From NCBI GenBank assembly GCA_905221605.1, contig CAJNDS010000128.1, positions 1-62,000 on the forward strand: a stretch of DNA of 62,000 bases. Reading direction: 5' to 3'. Numbering within the stretch: position 1 is the first letter of the stretch; each line of letters starts with the position of its first letter. This DNA comes from Symbiodinium natans. Its lineage: Eukaryota; Sar; Dinophyceae; Suessiales; Symbiodiniaceae. A model generated the notes under the pieces. That model saw only the letters and a program-made list of their open reading frames with translations, had not been told where the DNA came from and made no database searches. The translations under genes and the position numbers were made by a program. Below, in pieces: positions 8,895 to 20,224 of this stretch.

Positions 8895-11030
8895 ATGGAT
8901 TTTGACCTTGAAATTGACGCCTTCGCGAATGATTGTCCCGACATCGTGACGCAGATGGCTAAGGGGGCCAAGGTGGCCAAGATGGAAGGTGAGCCTTCCT
9001 CAGCCTCAGCAGCTCCCAAGGGCAAAGCGAAGGCGAAGGCCAAATCCAAAGGGCCAGCAGTTGTGAAGACATGTTTCATCTTGACTTGCGACGACGAGTG
9101 CGTGAAGAGCAAGCGATGGTGCAAGAAGCACAACCAGACCTTTGACAACATGTTTTATCAGGCAAAGAAGGAAAATGAAATCGAAAGCCTTGAGACTGCA
9201 ATGAGCAACCCCGAGGCCATGGAAGAGTTTGACGAGGAGAACCCGAGCGAAGGGAAATGGCGACGAAAGAAACTGATTGTTTGGAGTCAGTTCAAGCGCA
9301 AGTACTGTGTGTCGCAGGTGAAGCGGAAAAGAGATGGAACAAGGCCTTTTGAGTACGGCCAGTGGATGATCCGGGGTCAGCAGACCATGGGCTGGACCAA
9401 ACAGGCCACACACAATGAGTGGGAACGATACCTCAAGGATAGCCGCATCGATCGTGACACGCTTGGCCTTGAGAAGGCCGAGCGATTGTGGATTCCGGTG
9501 ATTGAAGAAAAGCATTCAGACAAGGATCGAAGCAAGTCCGTTTATCTTGAAGAAGGTGGGGTTCAAGAGAAACAGCTCAATGCCGAGGACCGCCGTGTGC
9601 TGCTTCAGCAGTGCAAGGGCAACATGCGTGGTCGTGACATCGATGGTTTCTTCAACGAGGATGGCTACAACACCACCTGCGAAGGGCAAGCGAGCCTTGG
9701 AAGAGAGCGGTGAGAAGGTCGAGACGCCAGCAGAAAAGAAAGCCCGCATGAAGTTCGAGAAGCTTGCATCGTCAGGCCCAGCATTCACGGCGTTCAAGAC
9801 GACTGCCTGCAACAAGGTCTTGGACAAGCTTGGTCTTTGCAGCAAAGCAGCCGAGAATGCCAAGAAGAAGCTTGAGGAAGCTCGCAAGAGTGTCCGGGAG
9901 TACCTTGCTCCAAACTCTTCTGAGCAGGATGCTGTTGCGCTCGAGGCCTGTGAGGCAGCCTTGAGATGTTGGGAGGTTGACATGCCCTCCCCGAGTGATG
10001 CTGATCGGGAGAAGGCCCTTGATGATCTGAAGAAAGCGCTTGAAAGTGTGGGCCCTGATGTCAAGCTCGTGAAGAGTGATGCTAGCTTGATGCCTTCTGT
10101 CTACTTCACATGCAGGGCTCATGGTTTGAAGAACCTGACAGATGCGAAGGAGGTCAGTGACATGCAGACCACCCTGATCAAAACCGAGCTTGCGACCGTG
10201 GACCTGTTCATGAAAGCATTGCTCAAGATCAGCAGTGACGTGCAGAGCTATCTCAAGCAAAAGAAAACGTCGCAGGAACGAGCGGATGCCAGGAAGAAGA
10301 GGCAGCAAGAGGCAGACGAAGCGGTGAAGATGAGGGAGGCTGCCAAAAATGCAGCTGCTAAGGCCAGGATGTTCAGCAAGCTGAGTCACCCAATCTTTGG
10401 CATCAAGGATAGCTGCTGGAAGCCGTTTGTTGTGCACTCCGGTCAGGGCTTCGACCCGGCTGCGCATGCGGATGAGCCATGGGTGATGCGTGCCAGTGAA
10501 GCCGGCTCAGCACAACACCTACTAAGCATGGACCCCAACGTTCCCGGAATGCGTGGTATGATGCTGCCACTGCTCATTGGGCTGCCCTCAAGGAGCTCGC
10601 AAGATCCAAGCATCCAACTAAGCAGCAACTCAACAGCTTCTGGTTCAAGCTGTACTGCCATGGCACTCCCAAGGAGCCCGAGCCCTCGGCCCTCGCTGCC
10701 GCGCTTACCACCCTGCCCTTTCAGTATCGGGACGAAGGTGTTGTGCAATATCGGCAAATACAGGACGCCATCCGGACGATGTGGCAGGCAGCCCAAGCCT
10801 CAATGAAACGGCACATAGGGGGCTCCATCCCAACTGGCATCCCTGAGTGGGGGGTTAGCGAGGAGGAGTTGCCACAAGTATGCGTCAGGCCTCGTGATGC
10901 CGCCAGTGACGAGGCTTTGAAAGTGGCCGAAGGTACTAAGCCGGTTGCCAAAAAGTCAGGAAGATGGGCCCATACTGTCTCTGCAGGCTACCGCCCACGA
11001 CGCCCTGACTGGGAAGGCCCTTGGCAATAA
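8895..11030 (+). CDS. Unrecognised basic Cys/His protein with two frame breaks
   Basis: Three open frames in the same direction read as one protein of about 710 residues. Segment 1 (from ATG 8895, MDFDLEIDAF) has a Lys/Ala tract, then CDDECVKSKRWCKKHNQ (possible zinc site: C, C, C and H), a charged region and a Trp-rich stretch (YGQWMIRGQQTMGW). Near 9665-9695 coding passes one frame over (TPPAKGKRALEESGEK...), with long Lys/Glu-rich helices that look like coiled coil (SQERADARKKRQQEADEAVK). Near 10560-10580 it passes back to the first frame (HWAALKELARSKHP) and runs to TAA 11028-11030. The two shifts cancel, so both are probably indels in one ancestral gene. From memory, such proteins form large families in Symbiodiniaceae. 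Function unknown; I see no catalytic motif. Confidence 0.55.
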
Positions 11031-11144
11031 TCCCTCAGACCCACCTGATTGCATGGGTGGGACAACTGGACTGTATTATCTGAATCGGTAGCTGCTCAAT
11101 GGCTTCCGTCCTGGGAGCCTCCAGGGAGCCTGCTGCTCTTGGCT

Positions 11145-11515
11145 GCGGCTCGCGGCTGCCCCACTGGCTGACCACCATGGGGAGCCCTGGGCTGGTCTGC
11201 AGTGCTCACTTGTAAGTCCCCACGCACGGACGCTTGTAATCGGAAGTTTCCATGGCACCCCAACCTGCCTCGGCGAATGTGGTGAGGTGTACAACTTCAA
11301 GGCGCTTGAGCCCTCGGCCCTTGTTGTTGACCCTGCCGTCTCCTCTTGCCTTGCGGAAGGAAGGACTTGTCGGGACGGGGACACCCTTCTGGGTGGGCGC
11401 TGCGGTGAGCCTAATGGAGCGGAGAGCCTCTCGCTCGGGGCTGCTCCACTGGCTGACCTCCATGGAGTACTCTGGGCTGGTCTTGCCTTGATTGTTCATC
11501 GTGTTATGTCCAAGG
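11145..11515. repeat. Dispersed repeat, first copies (CCACTGGCTGACCACCATGG)
   Basis: CCCACTGGCTGACCACCATGG at about 11160 and CTCCACTGGCTGACCTCCATGG at about 11447 belong to one family. The second copy carries the longer context GGTGGGCGC...GCTCGGGGCTGCTCCACTGGCTGACC...GGTCTTGCCTTGAT. Related copies occur at 12195-12345. Short frames here on both strands are not convincing genes. Confidence 0.65.
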
Positions 11516-12194
11516 TAAGACTGCCCAGTCTTCCTCTCCTCTGCCCCCGTCAGCCGGGTCGGTTGCTCCATTTCTGTGCTATGGCCTTACGTGAACCCTT
11601 CGGCCTTGAGACCCAACAACCGCCAACCCTGGTTGCCCCGCTGCTCATCGCTGGACGAGACGACACGTGATTCACGTGCTGTCACGGCAATGTGACCCGC
11701 CCTTCTGTAATATCTCGGCTGAGTGCCGACTCTGGAAAGACCAATACTGCGGTGCTTTCTTCCAGACTGTGGGCACTTCTATGTGGAGAATATACACCCA
11801 CTGCCATGGTAGGGAGCCATTGAGCACCTGTGCACTAACCTGGCCTTCAAGAGGGTCATCCTCGTCTGTGCTTGGCTTGCGGCGGCACAGCTGTTTCGCC
11901 GCTTGCTTGGCTGTAACCTGATGGCTCTGATTGGATCAAAGCAGTTTTACCATGGAGATCCTTGGCACGCAAACGTGATGTGAGCCCTCCCATCTCCTTA
12001 CCGACGTACCTCGTGGGTTAGGGTTTGGAGGGACCTGATGCAGACTGATGCGCAGGCCAACGCAAAAGCTGTGTGGCCTTGTGTGCTGATGACGCTCACG
12101 GTGGAAACGGTAGCTGTAGCTACTCACGCAGTGAAGGCTTGGCCTCCCCTCTGGCCGTCTGATGAGACTTTGCTTGTGCGCGGACATCTATCCA

Positions 12195-12345
12195 GGTGGG
12201 CGCAGCTGCAAGCCAGGGTGAGCGGAGGACCTTTCGCTCGGGGCTGCTCCACTGGCTGACCACCATGGAGTGCCCTGGGCCGGTCTTGCCTTGATAGTTC
12301 TTGCTGTTAAGTCCCCACTGGCTGACCACCATGGGGCATACGCAC
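12195..12345. repeat. Dispersed repeat, further copies
   Basis: AGGTGGGCGCAGCTGC...TTTCGCTCGGGGCTGCTCCACTGGCTGACCACCATGGAGTGCCCTGGGCCGGTCTTGCCTTGATAG parallels 11390-11495, and a second CCACTGGCTGACCACCATGGGG follows within 80 bp. The two long copies are about 800 bp apart. The remaining 11.5-12.5 kb holds no recognisable gene. Confidence 0.65.
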
Positions 12346-13202
12346 GTCTTTCCTCTCCTTGGGGAGTCTGACCTGTAACATCCCTTTGCCACTGCGGGTC
12401 TGTTATCTGTCCTTGACGATGGGTACGTGATCCTGACCATCGAGTGATGACCTCGGTTCGATTCGAATGATGTCGCACCAGTAGCTACATGATGGTGGTT
12501 TTGAGAATCTGGCAGTGTCGCAATTTGCGATTCCCCGCATGCTTTGTGCTGTATGATTGCACCGGGACTTCAACGACGACTTCGAGTACTGAGTGCGTGG
12601 GGTTACCTAGTAGTTCAGCGCCTTTGCTTGCTTTGTTTCTTCTGTTTCTTTGGTTCTTGGGCGGTTGCGTGGTGTGTTTGGTGGTTTGAGCGCGCTGACT
12701 TCGTTTCACCTGTTATGTCGAGCCCAACAAGACCGGCCTACTGCGCTACTGATGTAGTAAAGAGGCGTCAATCCAAAAAAAAAAAAAGCCTGGCAAAGAA
12801 AAGCACCGACACGCAGCACCATTAACAAGGATCCGGAAGGAACCTGAGAAGGAAAAGGAAGGTGAAGAAGAAGGAAAGGCGCCAGAGCAGACGGATCAAA
12901 GTTCATCAATGAGTTCTAACCAAGGCGGAGAAGAGAAACAGAAGGAGCATAAAGAGAAGAGCCTGCGAAAGCGAGCAAAACAGCAGAAGCAGAGAAGCCA
13001 CCAGCAAGCAACAGAAGACTGCGGAAAAAAGTCCAAAGAAGCGTAAGCGTAAAGCGAACAGAGAAGAAGACGAGGAACAACCGCCAAAAGTCAGCGAAGA
13101 AGAACTTGAGCGCCTGGATGCAGAAGCAGAAAGGCAGAGTCGGACAAGCTAGCAAGCATAAAGGTTGTCGATCAAGAAAGTAGAGTGTTCAGATAAAGGC
13201 AA

Positions 13203-14625
13203 GTTTCTACACTAAGGACAGTTTTCGATTGGCGAAAGAGTGAACTTACAGTTCTTGATATTCGTAATGCATTTCTACAAGTTACGCAGAAAGCTCTGAT
13301 GCATGCTGATGTTTTACCGTGGTTCGAGCGCTACTTGGTTTGGATGAAGATCAGGTATGGAAAGTGGAGAAGTGTCTGCCAGGACAAAGGTCGGCAGCAG
13401 AACAATGGTTTACCCATTTGGTCGATCTTGAAGCGTTTGGGGTTTGAGCAATTTGTTGGGGATACCTTCAATTTTGAAGCACAGGGTGAAGAAGATTGCA
13501 GTGTCAATTCATGTTGACGATGAGCTAGTCGCAGGTGCGAAAGGAGAAGGAAAATGGCTCATATGCGAGCTAGAGAAATTCTTCTAGCTCACCGTGGAAG
13601 GACCGTTCCCATCCCATCGGGGATCGGGAAAACAGCTTCATTACTTGAAGAGGACCTACGCGTTCCTGGAAGAAGGAATTCTGGTGACAGTATCAAAGAA
13701 GCATTACGAAAATCTCAGACGACTTTACAAGCTGGGAGGCAGCAAGCCAAGACAAACCCCAGGGCACCAGTTGATTGGAACAGTGGATGATTCCAAAGAT
13801 CTAGAGGAGGGCGAATGCAAAAGATTTCGTTCAGCTTTGGGAACACTGTTGTGCATTTCTCAAGACAGATGGGATTTACAGCATGTGACAAAATGTTTGG
13901 CAAACAAGATGTCGAAGCCGACTGAACAAGCTTTAACCTGTTTGAAACAAGCGCCGCTCTATGTACAAGGGACAGAGCAACTGGGATTCATGCTGAGGTA
14001 CACCAATGTCGGAAACAAAATGATGGATGCGATCTATCAAAGGGAAGAGCAGGAGGATGCGGCTAGAGGAAAGGAATGTACCACACAGTATGGAGGTATT
14101 CACGGATGCAGATTGGGCGTCAGACCGTGAAGCAAGATGGTCTACGTCTTCAGTGATCATCTGTGCCAATTCAGTACGAGTACTTTCGTACAGCCGGACC
14201 CAGAAAGCTCAGCGGAGTCCGAAGTACTAGCATGCTCAGGGGGAGCGTCGGCAGCTATGCTACTCAAGAAGTTGTGGATGTTTCTTGCAGGCAAGATTCT
14301 AGTGGAGATCCGAATGGACTCAAGTGCAGGACGACAACGGATGATGCGAATAGGAGTCGGAGGACTCAAACATATAGATCTGAGAGTATTATGGCTTCAG
14401 CGAGGTGTGAAGAACAACAGCTTCAAAGCAAAGCCAGTACCTACCAAATTAAGCATTGCTGACTTGAACCCGCAGCGCTTAGGAGTTTCTAGAAGGAGAT
14501 TTCTCATGTACCACATTGGAGCCATGGTGTGGAATGGAGAAATTTATGAACGCTATGGGAAAGAAGAAGCGATGGAACATGTGGCAGCAGAAGTCAAGTT
14601 CGAGCTCTACGTGCAACTTTGCTGA
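13203..14625 (+). pseudogene. Copia reverse transcriptase - RNase H, broken
   Basis: LDIRNAFLQ (about 13254-13280) matches RT motif A. HVDDELVAG (13510-13536) is the catalytic motif C of copia RTs (usually YVDDxxxxG). FTDADWASD (14099-14125) is the copia RNase H start, followed by SAESEVLA-like and LWLQRGV-like parts to TGA 14623. The frame changes just before motif C, TAG at 13585-13587 interrupts the region after it, the frame moves at about 14080 and returns near 14215. The catalytic Asp pair survives, but the polyprotein cannot be made intact. No integrase-like HHCC or DDE motif is seen upstream. Confidence 0.8.
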
Positions 14626-15480
14626 ATGAGCGAGGAAGTAAGACAGCGAGAGCGATGTATTTGACGATGATGGTGAATATGATTTCGCAGATTGCAGGAC
14701 AGCCAGACGATTTCGGAGGAAGAGAACGAGAGGAAAGAGAGTTCATTTTCATCTACTTGAAGGAAGTGAGCGGATGGATCATTCTTTTCAGTGTGCTACT
14801 TGGAGGAATGTTCGCTTTACTTTTGTTCCACATGGTCGAGCAGAAGGTGAACAAAGGACGACAGGAAACCCAAAAAGAAGGACAACAGGAACCACAGGAA
14901 GAAGAACCACAGGAACCACAGGAAGAAGGACCACAGGAACCACAGGAAGAAGGACCGCAGGAACCACAGGAAGAAGGACCACAGGAACCGCAGGAAGAAG
15001 GACCACAGGAACCAGTTCATTTATTTGACCACTACTACCTACCAGTCAGAAGAGCCACAGGAAGAGTTCAGTATAAAGCAATTTGTGCAGCAGTATTGTC
15101 CGCCCGATGAAGGCGATGTTCAACGTACAGCAAGGGCAGTCAATATGTATTTCCATGATGCACCAGAGGATTCAGCGACAGGCAGTGGTGATGGAATGCC
15201 TGGAATCAGTACAGTACCAGCAAGCCAAATCCATTTGAATGACGAAGAGCTTGCAAGGCGATTTCAAGAATGGGGAATGATTGATATCGTTCCTATGGCA
15301 CAGGATGTGGACGAACAGCTACGAGCACAACCCCAGTATGTGTACACGCCTCATGGCAAGAGGTATCACAGACTTACGTGTGCAGATGTGCAAAGGTCGA
15401 GGAGATTCACTTACAGTGCAGCAGTGCATGCGAGATTGCGCTACCGTCCTTGTGGCAATTGTCAGCCCGGGACCATGTGA
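14619..15480 (+). pseudogene. Copia 3' extra frame: membrane segment, QEEP repeat, HxxxC-CxxC motif
   Basis: The first part (14619-15030) continues the element after RNase H by a frame change. It has a hydrophobic segment (WIILFSVLLGGMFALLLF) followed by 24-bp repeats encoding PQEEGPQE. After another frame change near 15030 the second part (to TGA 15478-15480) is acidic and ends with YTPHGKRYHRLTC, then a spacer, then YRPCGNCQPG. The pattern YHxxxC...G/RxxPCxxCxP resembles the small Cys/His module seen in Ada-type and ComEC/nuclease-associated domains; that relation is inference. This part is not a standard copia domain. Confidence 0.6.
14877..15018 (+). repeat. 24-bp coding tandem repeat
   Basis: About six copies of CACAGGAACCACAGGAAGAA with GGAC or variant spacers encode Pro/Gln/Glu repeats in frame. 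A period of 24 keeps the frame, unlike the noncoding minisatellites elsewhere in this window, which supports past coding selection. Confidence 0.85.
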
Positions 15481-15722
15481 GTGAAAGATGTGAATAGTCT
15501 CACCCTTTTCCGTACAGAGTGAGCTACGACGAGTACAAGCTTACCTGAGCGAAGTGTTGCCTACGAGGAAACAGTAGGCACAGTTTTCACCAAGTGCAGG
15601 AACTCCATGATGGAGAGCACAACGAGGCCATCACTCAATACCAGATGAGCCCAACGACAAAGTAGAACCCGCTAGTGTACAGGTGATGTTGAGCTTACAG
15701 TTCGCGCAACATCAAGGCGGGG
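15481..15722. other. Copia 3' untranslated region
   Basis: This stretch lies between the last stop of the element and the polypurine-like AAGGCGGGG. No gene is seen. Confidence 0.4.
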
Positions 15723-15984
15723 TGTAAAGTTTTTCTACCACCTGGGAACCCCACCTACCAACCCCAAGGGTTGAGGCAGCATGTGTGGATTTGTGTCCGA
15801 CAACAATCATGACCATTGTATCACACCGCCCTCTTGAAACTGTGTTCAGCGAGGAAGCAGAGTGCTTCGCACCATAGCATGATATTAGTCCGTATGATGT
15901 AGGCTTGCAGCTCGCGGAGCCCAACAATCAAAGGCCCGGATGACCCCACACGCAAAGTTATCTATTCGCAAAGAGTGCATAAGT

Positions 15985-16095
15985 GAATATGAGTGAGAGG
16001 GTGAGAGAGTGAGCGAGTGAGCGAGTGAGTGCTTGGGTGTGAGTGCGTGGCGTGAGTGAAAGATCGCGTGACGAGTGAGAGTGTGAGTCGTGTCC
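15985..16095. repeat. GAGTGAGC-type short tandem repeat
   Basis: Imperfect GAGTGAGN units (GTGAGAGAGTGAGCGAGTGAGCGAGTGAGTG) form a purine/T-rich low-complexity block. Confidence 0.7.
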
Positions 16096-16545
16096 TTCGC
16101 CGCTCTTTTAGTAGTGTGCAGGTGTGGGGTTCGAGGCGACAGAGAGTTTCGGGTTCGTTTGTCGTCCGGCGAGCGGATTTTCAGCGAGATCCACCATGTC
16201 GTCAGCGAGCTGGGGAGACCTGTCACGGTACACTTATCGCAGGCGAAAGTGAAAGTTTGAAGCCGAGTCTGAGTCTCATCTACAAGGTGCTGGTCCAGGA
16301 CCCCGAAATGCTGTGCCTGCCTGCGCAAGGGCCACCTCGGTCGCCCCTGAGAAATGTTGCAATGTGCAATGAGTGTTCTCTCATCAAATCCTGGTGCGGT
16401 ACGCAAGCTTGATGGGTGCTGGATGCAAAAGTGTGAGTGGCAAATCACAGCTTTTTTCGCTTCTCCGTCCGAGTTGCGCGCGCTCTCCACGAGTCGGGAA
16501 TTGACCACTGGCGTCCGTGCTATGACATGCTTCTTCGAATTTCGC

Positions 16546-17005
16546 CTTTGCGAAGGTACAATCCTCGCGCCGGCGCGTCATGACATGCTTTTTCACACCT
16601 CGTGCCGTGGTGCGAAAAAACGCACGCCACTGACCATGGTGCTGCTGAAGTGGCATCTCTGGCCTAACAAAAGCAACAATTGCATAACAAAAGCAGCAAT
16701 TGCAACAAGAAAGCTGACACCTAAGCAGCGTACAACAAATCGGAAGTAACGGCATCGCAGAAAGTTATGCGTCTTCTGCCTCTTCGAACATCTGTCGACT
16801 TTGCGAAGGTGCAGTCCTCGTCCCGGCACGTCATGACATGCTTTTTTCACACAACGTGCCGTGGCGCGAAAAAACGCACGCCACTGACCATGGTACCTTT
16901 GAAGTGGCATCTCTGACCTAACAAAAACAGCAGCTGCAACTGCAACAAGAAAGCTGACCAGCAAATCGGAGTAGCAGCATCGCACAAAGTTTATGCGCAA
17001 GGCAG
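16546..17005. repeat. Two tandem copies of a ~253-bp repeat
   Basis: TTTGCGAAGGTACAATCCTC...TCATGACATGCTTTTTCACAC...CGCACGCCACTGACCATGG...CTAACAAAA starts near 16547 and recurs from about 16799 (TCATGACATG at 16578 and 16831). The copies differ by scattered substitutions and small indels; the second is shorter at its 3' end. Confidence 0.8.
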
Positions 17006-17280
17006 AGCTGACATGTGAGCTTTTCTTAAGACGAAATGGCTGCGGGAGTCCCCAACCTCAGTACATAAGCTGGCAAGGCATGTCTCGACTCCACAAAACC
17101 CGAACGTCAAGCTGCTGCGGCAGTCCTCCTGGCAGGGCGTCGTGACGCGCTCCGACTCCGCACCGTGGGCTCGATGGATATAGCACGGTCGAGGATTTGG
17201 GTCTGACAAATGCGTTGAGTGAATGGTTATGGGTTTTCGACATGACACAAAGCGTGACTACCCGCCCGGCAAAGGTTGAC

Positions 17281-17675
17281 CTTAAAGAAAGGACACCTGT
17301 GTCGCGCCTGCCAACGCGAAGCGAGTCCCCCAATCACGCACGGGGCCGGTCCAGGGCCCTGAATGCTGCAACGACACCGCGCCTGCCAACGTGAAGCGAG
17401 CCCCCCCAAGCGCGCGTGGGGCCGGTCCAGGGCCCTTAAATGCTGCCCCTGCCAGCAGAAACGACACCTGATTCGCGCCTGCCAACGCGAAGCGAGCCCC
17501 CCCAATCACGCGCGGGGCCGGTCCAGGGCCCTGAATGCTGCAACGACACTTGTGTCGCGCTTGCCAACGCGATAAATGCGCCTGCCAGCAGAAACGACAC
17601 CTGTGTCGCGCCTGCCAACGCGAAGCGAGGCCCCCAAGCGCGCGCGGCACCGGTCCAGGGCTCCCTATAAATGCT
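17281..17675. repeat. GC-rich ~75-150 bp repeats (CGCCTGCCAACGCGAAGCGAG)
   Basis: Four or five copies of CGCGCCTGCCAACGCGAAGCGAG, then CCCCCCAATCACGCGCGGGG, then CCGGTCCAGGGCCCTGAATG are present with variable spacers such as CCTGCCAGCAGAAACGACACC. Both strands are open in places; I regard those frames as spurious. Confidence 0.8.
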
Positions 17676-20077
17676 GCAAGACCACTTCTCAGACGTCAAG
17701 AGCGCTGCGGAGGCCGAAAGCGACGACAGTTTTGCACATCCAAGAGTTACCTGCGAATCCTTTTTGCTTTGAAGGGCCTTATATGGGAACCTAAACCCGA
17801 ACACACGGGAACAAGGGCCCACTCTGGTCCCAGAAGAGTTTGCGTGCGCCGCACTGAAGGCGAGGAGCCGTTTGCAACACTCCGCAACGCGCGAACCCGC
17901 AAGTCGAACGCTCGAAAAGTTTGCAGTTCAAGTTGCAAAACAGGTTCCTTTTGGATCTGCCCGACTTTGTCGGCCTCGTGGCTGGAAAAGAACGAGACCT
18001 CCAATCCACCAGCACAATCACTGTCGTCCAGAAGCATCGAGCGTGTGCAAGTGACCGTACGGAGTTTTCGGTGGGGACTGCGGTCCCGAAAACGTCGATA
18101 TTTGTGATCAAAATAGGTTCTGCATCTTTTTGGAAGCAGATGCTGGATGCATGACCTTTCAGTTTGGGAAGCCTACCCAAGTACAAAGTCCGCAGTTGCA
18201 GCATAAAATACAATCAACAGCTACTTCGTTCCCTTCAGCTTGTCAGCTCGAGCCCAGGGCTTGCTAAGTAGACAACGCCATTTGAATTTGGTCCAGCTAC
18301 GACAGGTTTGGGTTGGAAAGTAAGTTCATGTTTCGACTTGTGGTTGTGTTACTGAGGCGGCATTTGCGATCTACGTGGTGTTGCAGGATGTTTGAAAGAA
18401 GCCCGAAGCGAACTCCAGTACATCAACCTTTCATCCACATGCCAAAGTTGAACGTCACAACTCAACGATGTCAGCTCAACACCAACTGGGCCTCACAGCA
18501 TGGCCGCGGTTTTCCAGTTGGGTCGCTGTTGTCGGTTGCACGCGCGGCTACGAGTGCAGCGCGTTGAGGTGCAGCTTCAGCATCACCGCCTTCATATCTC
18601 CCGACACAACTGCCAAGGCAAAACCTTCGTTTTGGCATCAGAAACTGAGGCGTTACGCAGCGTTGCAGCGGAGGCCGAGGCGCTGTGCGCACTCCTGGGC
18701 AATAGCAAGCACGAATGAAGTTGTGTAATTTACATACGTGTTTAGAATTTAGGGAACAAGTTGGTGGGAAAGGATCCGGGAACTGTCCAATGGTCCATCG
18801 GATCACATCCGCAGGCACACCCGACCAGTGGAGCGCGAATTGGCCCTGCAGCAAGGTTGCCTGGGTTCCCACTGCTTTCACATCCAATTTTCATGCTGAA
18901 TCTCAGATGCGTAAACATGAAGGCTTTCACGGATGTGGTTAGGGCAAGGAAGTGTATAGACTCACAATGTTGCTGAACAGCTGTGTGTTGTTTTGTCATG
19001 TTGTTCCCCGCAGTCCGCCGGGCTTGGCGCAGCGCATCTCCGTGGGTTTTGGTGCCTTGAGCGTCGGAGTGGGCAGCGTGGCGGCGCCTCGGTATTTGCA
19101 CCCCAACATACATGATAGTAGTTGTTCCTTGTGGAGGCTACGGCTTGTGCCGACTTGTGCTGCAAAATCATGGAGGGACACAGCATGTAGCCACCGTGCT
19201 TGCACAGTCCAGGACATGTGTGCCAAGGGATGATACCCTGTAACATTCGTGAGACGGTGCGATGTGTTCGTCGACTGTTCCGCGAAGTGTCAGAGCCAGG
19301 TCGGCAAAATCCGCGAAGGCATAGCAGACATAACTCAAATGACGCATCAGTTGCATTCGGAGGTTCACGGGATTTCAAGCACATGTTATGTAATTATAGG
19401 TAATTATCATAGGTAATATGACGGAAATGTGGCTATGCCATGGGTTTTAATTATTCTATTTTGTCAATCTCATTCTTTGTGTAGGTCCCGACAAACTTTT
19501 GAATTGTGAAGCGACACAGATGTTACTTGCCTGGTCTGTGAGGCATTGGCCTGGTGGCAGCTCCCCCGTATTCAAGCAGTCCCTTGGTGACTTTGAGGAG
19601 TTGTCGGCCGCTGAGACTTTCAATGGCGCTTATTCGTGTGGGTATGCTTCAGGTGCTGCATTCTGAGCCTGAGGAGGCACGTTGCGCTTCTGCCGACTTG
19701 TAGTGGGCAAGATCATCAAGTGCATTGTGCTGTGGTGCCTTGAGTCCTGCACACGCGTGAGTCCCTGGGAAATCCATCAGGGACCTACACACAAGCCTTG
19801 TGAATAGATTCAATAGACATTATTCAGTTCAACCTATGTGGTCCGTTCTGTGACTAATGGAAAAACACGGAGCAGTGCATATCGAGGGCACCCCACATGC
19901 GATTGTAAGAGAGCTGTGCATGCCGGCATCGATGGGAAGGCACCCAGCTTGTGGGAGCGTTTGATGGGTCCCAGTCACCCGGCCGATCGCATCTTCGACA
20001 AGGCGGGCGTGCATCATTCAATCCTGTAGTACGAGGCGCGTCTCTAGTCGAGGAAAGAAGCCCCAGGCATTGTTTTT
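17676..20077. other. Gene-poor stretch
   Basis: No domain, RNA gene or strong repeat is recognised. A short Arg-rich frame near 19590-19640 (LRSCRPLRLSMALIR) faintly resembles a voltage-sensor helix but has no supporting exons. Confidence 0.3.
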
Positions 20078-20224
20078 ATGCTCGGATGTGGAGAGGCCGA
20101 TGTGGATCGGGATGGTCACCTGGACAGACGAGAGCTGGCGCAGTACATGATGACGCTCGAAGCTCAAGAAACCCACAACGGTCCGGCCGGAAAGTTGTGG
20201 AATAGTCATGTCCGTCAACTGTAA
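20078..20224 (+). CDS. EF-hand exon
   Basis: ATG 20078 opens a 48-codon frame containing DVDRDGHLDRRE, a canonical 12-residue EF-hand loop: Asp at 1, 3 and 5, Gly at 6, Leu at 8 and Glu at 12. A helix LAQYMMTLEAQE follows, and the frame stops at TAA 20222. It is probably an exon of a larger calcium-binding protein whose splice sites I cannot fix. A second, degenerate EF-hand lies 1 kb downstream. The parent protein is unknown. Confidence 0.5.
   Translation: MLGCGEADVDRDGHLDRRELAQYMMTLEAQETHNGPAGKLWNSHVRQL

Larger units (their letters stand above)
12826..15930 (+). mobile_element. 5'-truncated, decayed Ty1/copia retrotransposon
   Basis: The order is a Lys/Glu-rich linker (12826-13039), reverse transcriptase, RNase H, an extra 3' frame, a polypurine-like tract (AAGGCGGGG, about 15714-15722) and a putative 3' LTR start TGTAAAGTTTTT at 15723. 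I find no Gag, protease, integrase or 5' LTR upstream. Copia elements normally read gag-PR-IN-RT-RH, so this is a 3' fragment. At least four frame changes and one internal stop show it is dead. The 3' LTR end is not determined because no second LTR is available to compare; 15930 is a guess. Confidence 0.75.

Noticed and set aside
12480-12825. 5' LTR of the copia element
   Set aside because: No similarity to the sequence after 15723 apart from a short GAGCCCAACAA match.
19590-19650. Arg-rich S4-like voltage-sensor helix (LRSCRPLRLSMALIR)
   Set aside because: Single short segment, no adjoining helices or pore motif found.
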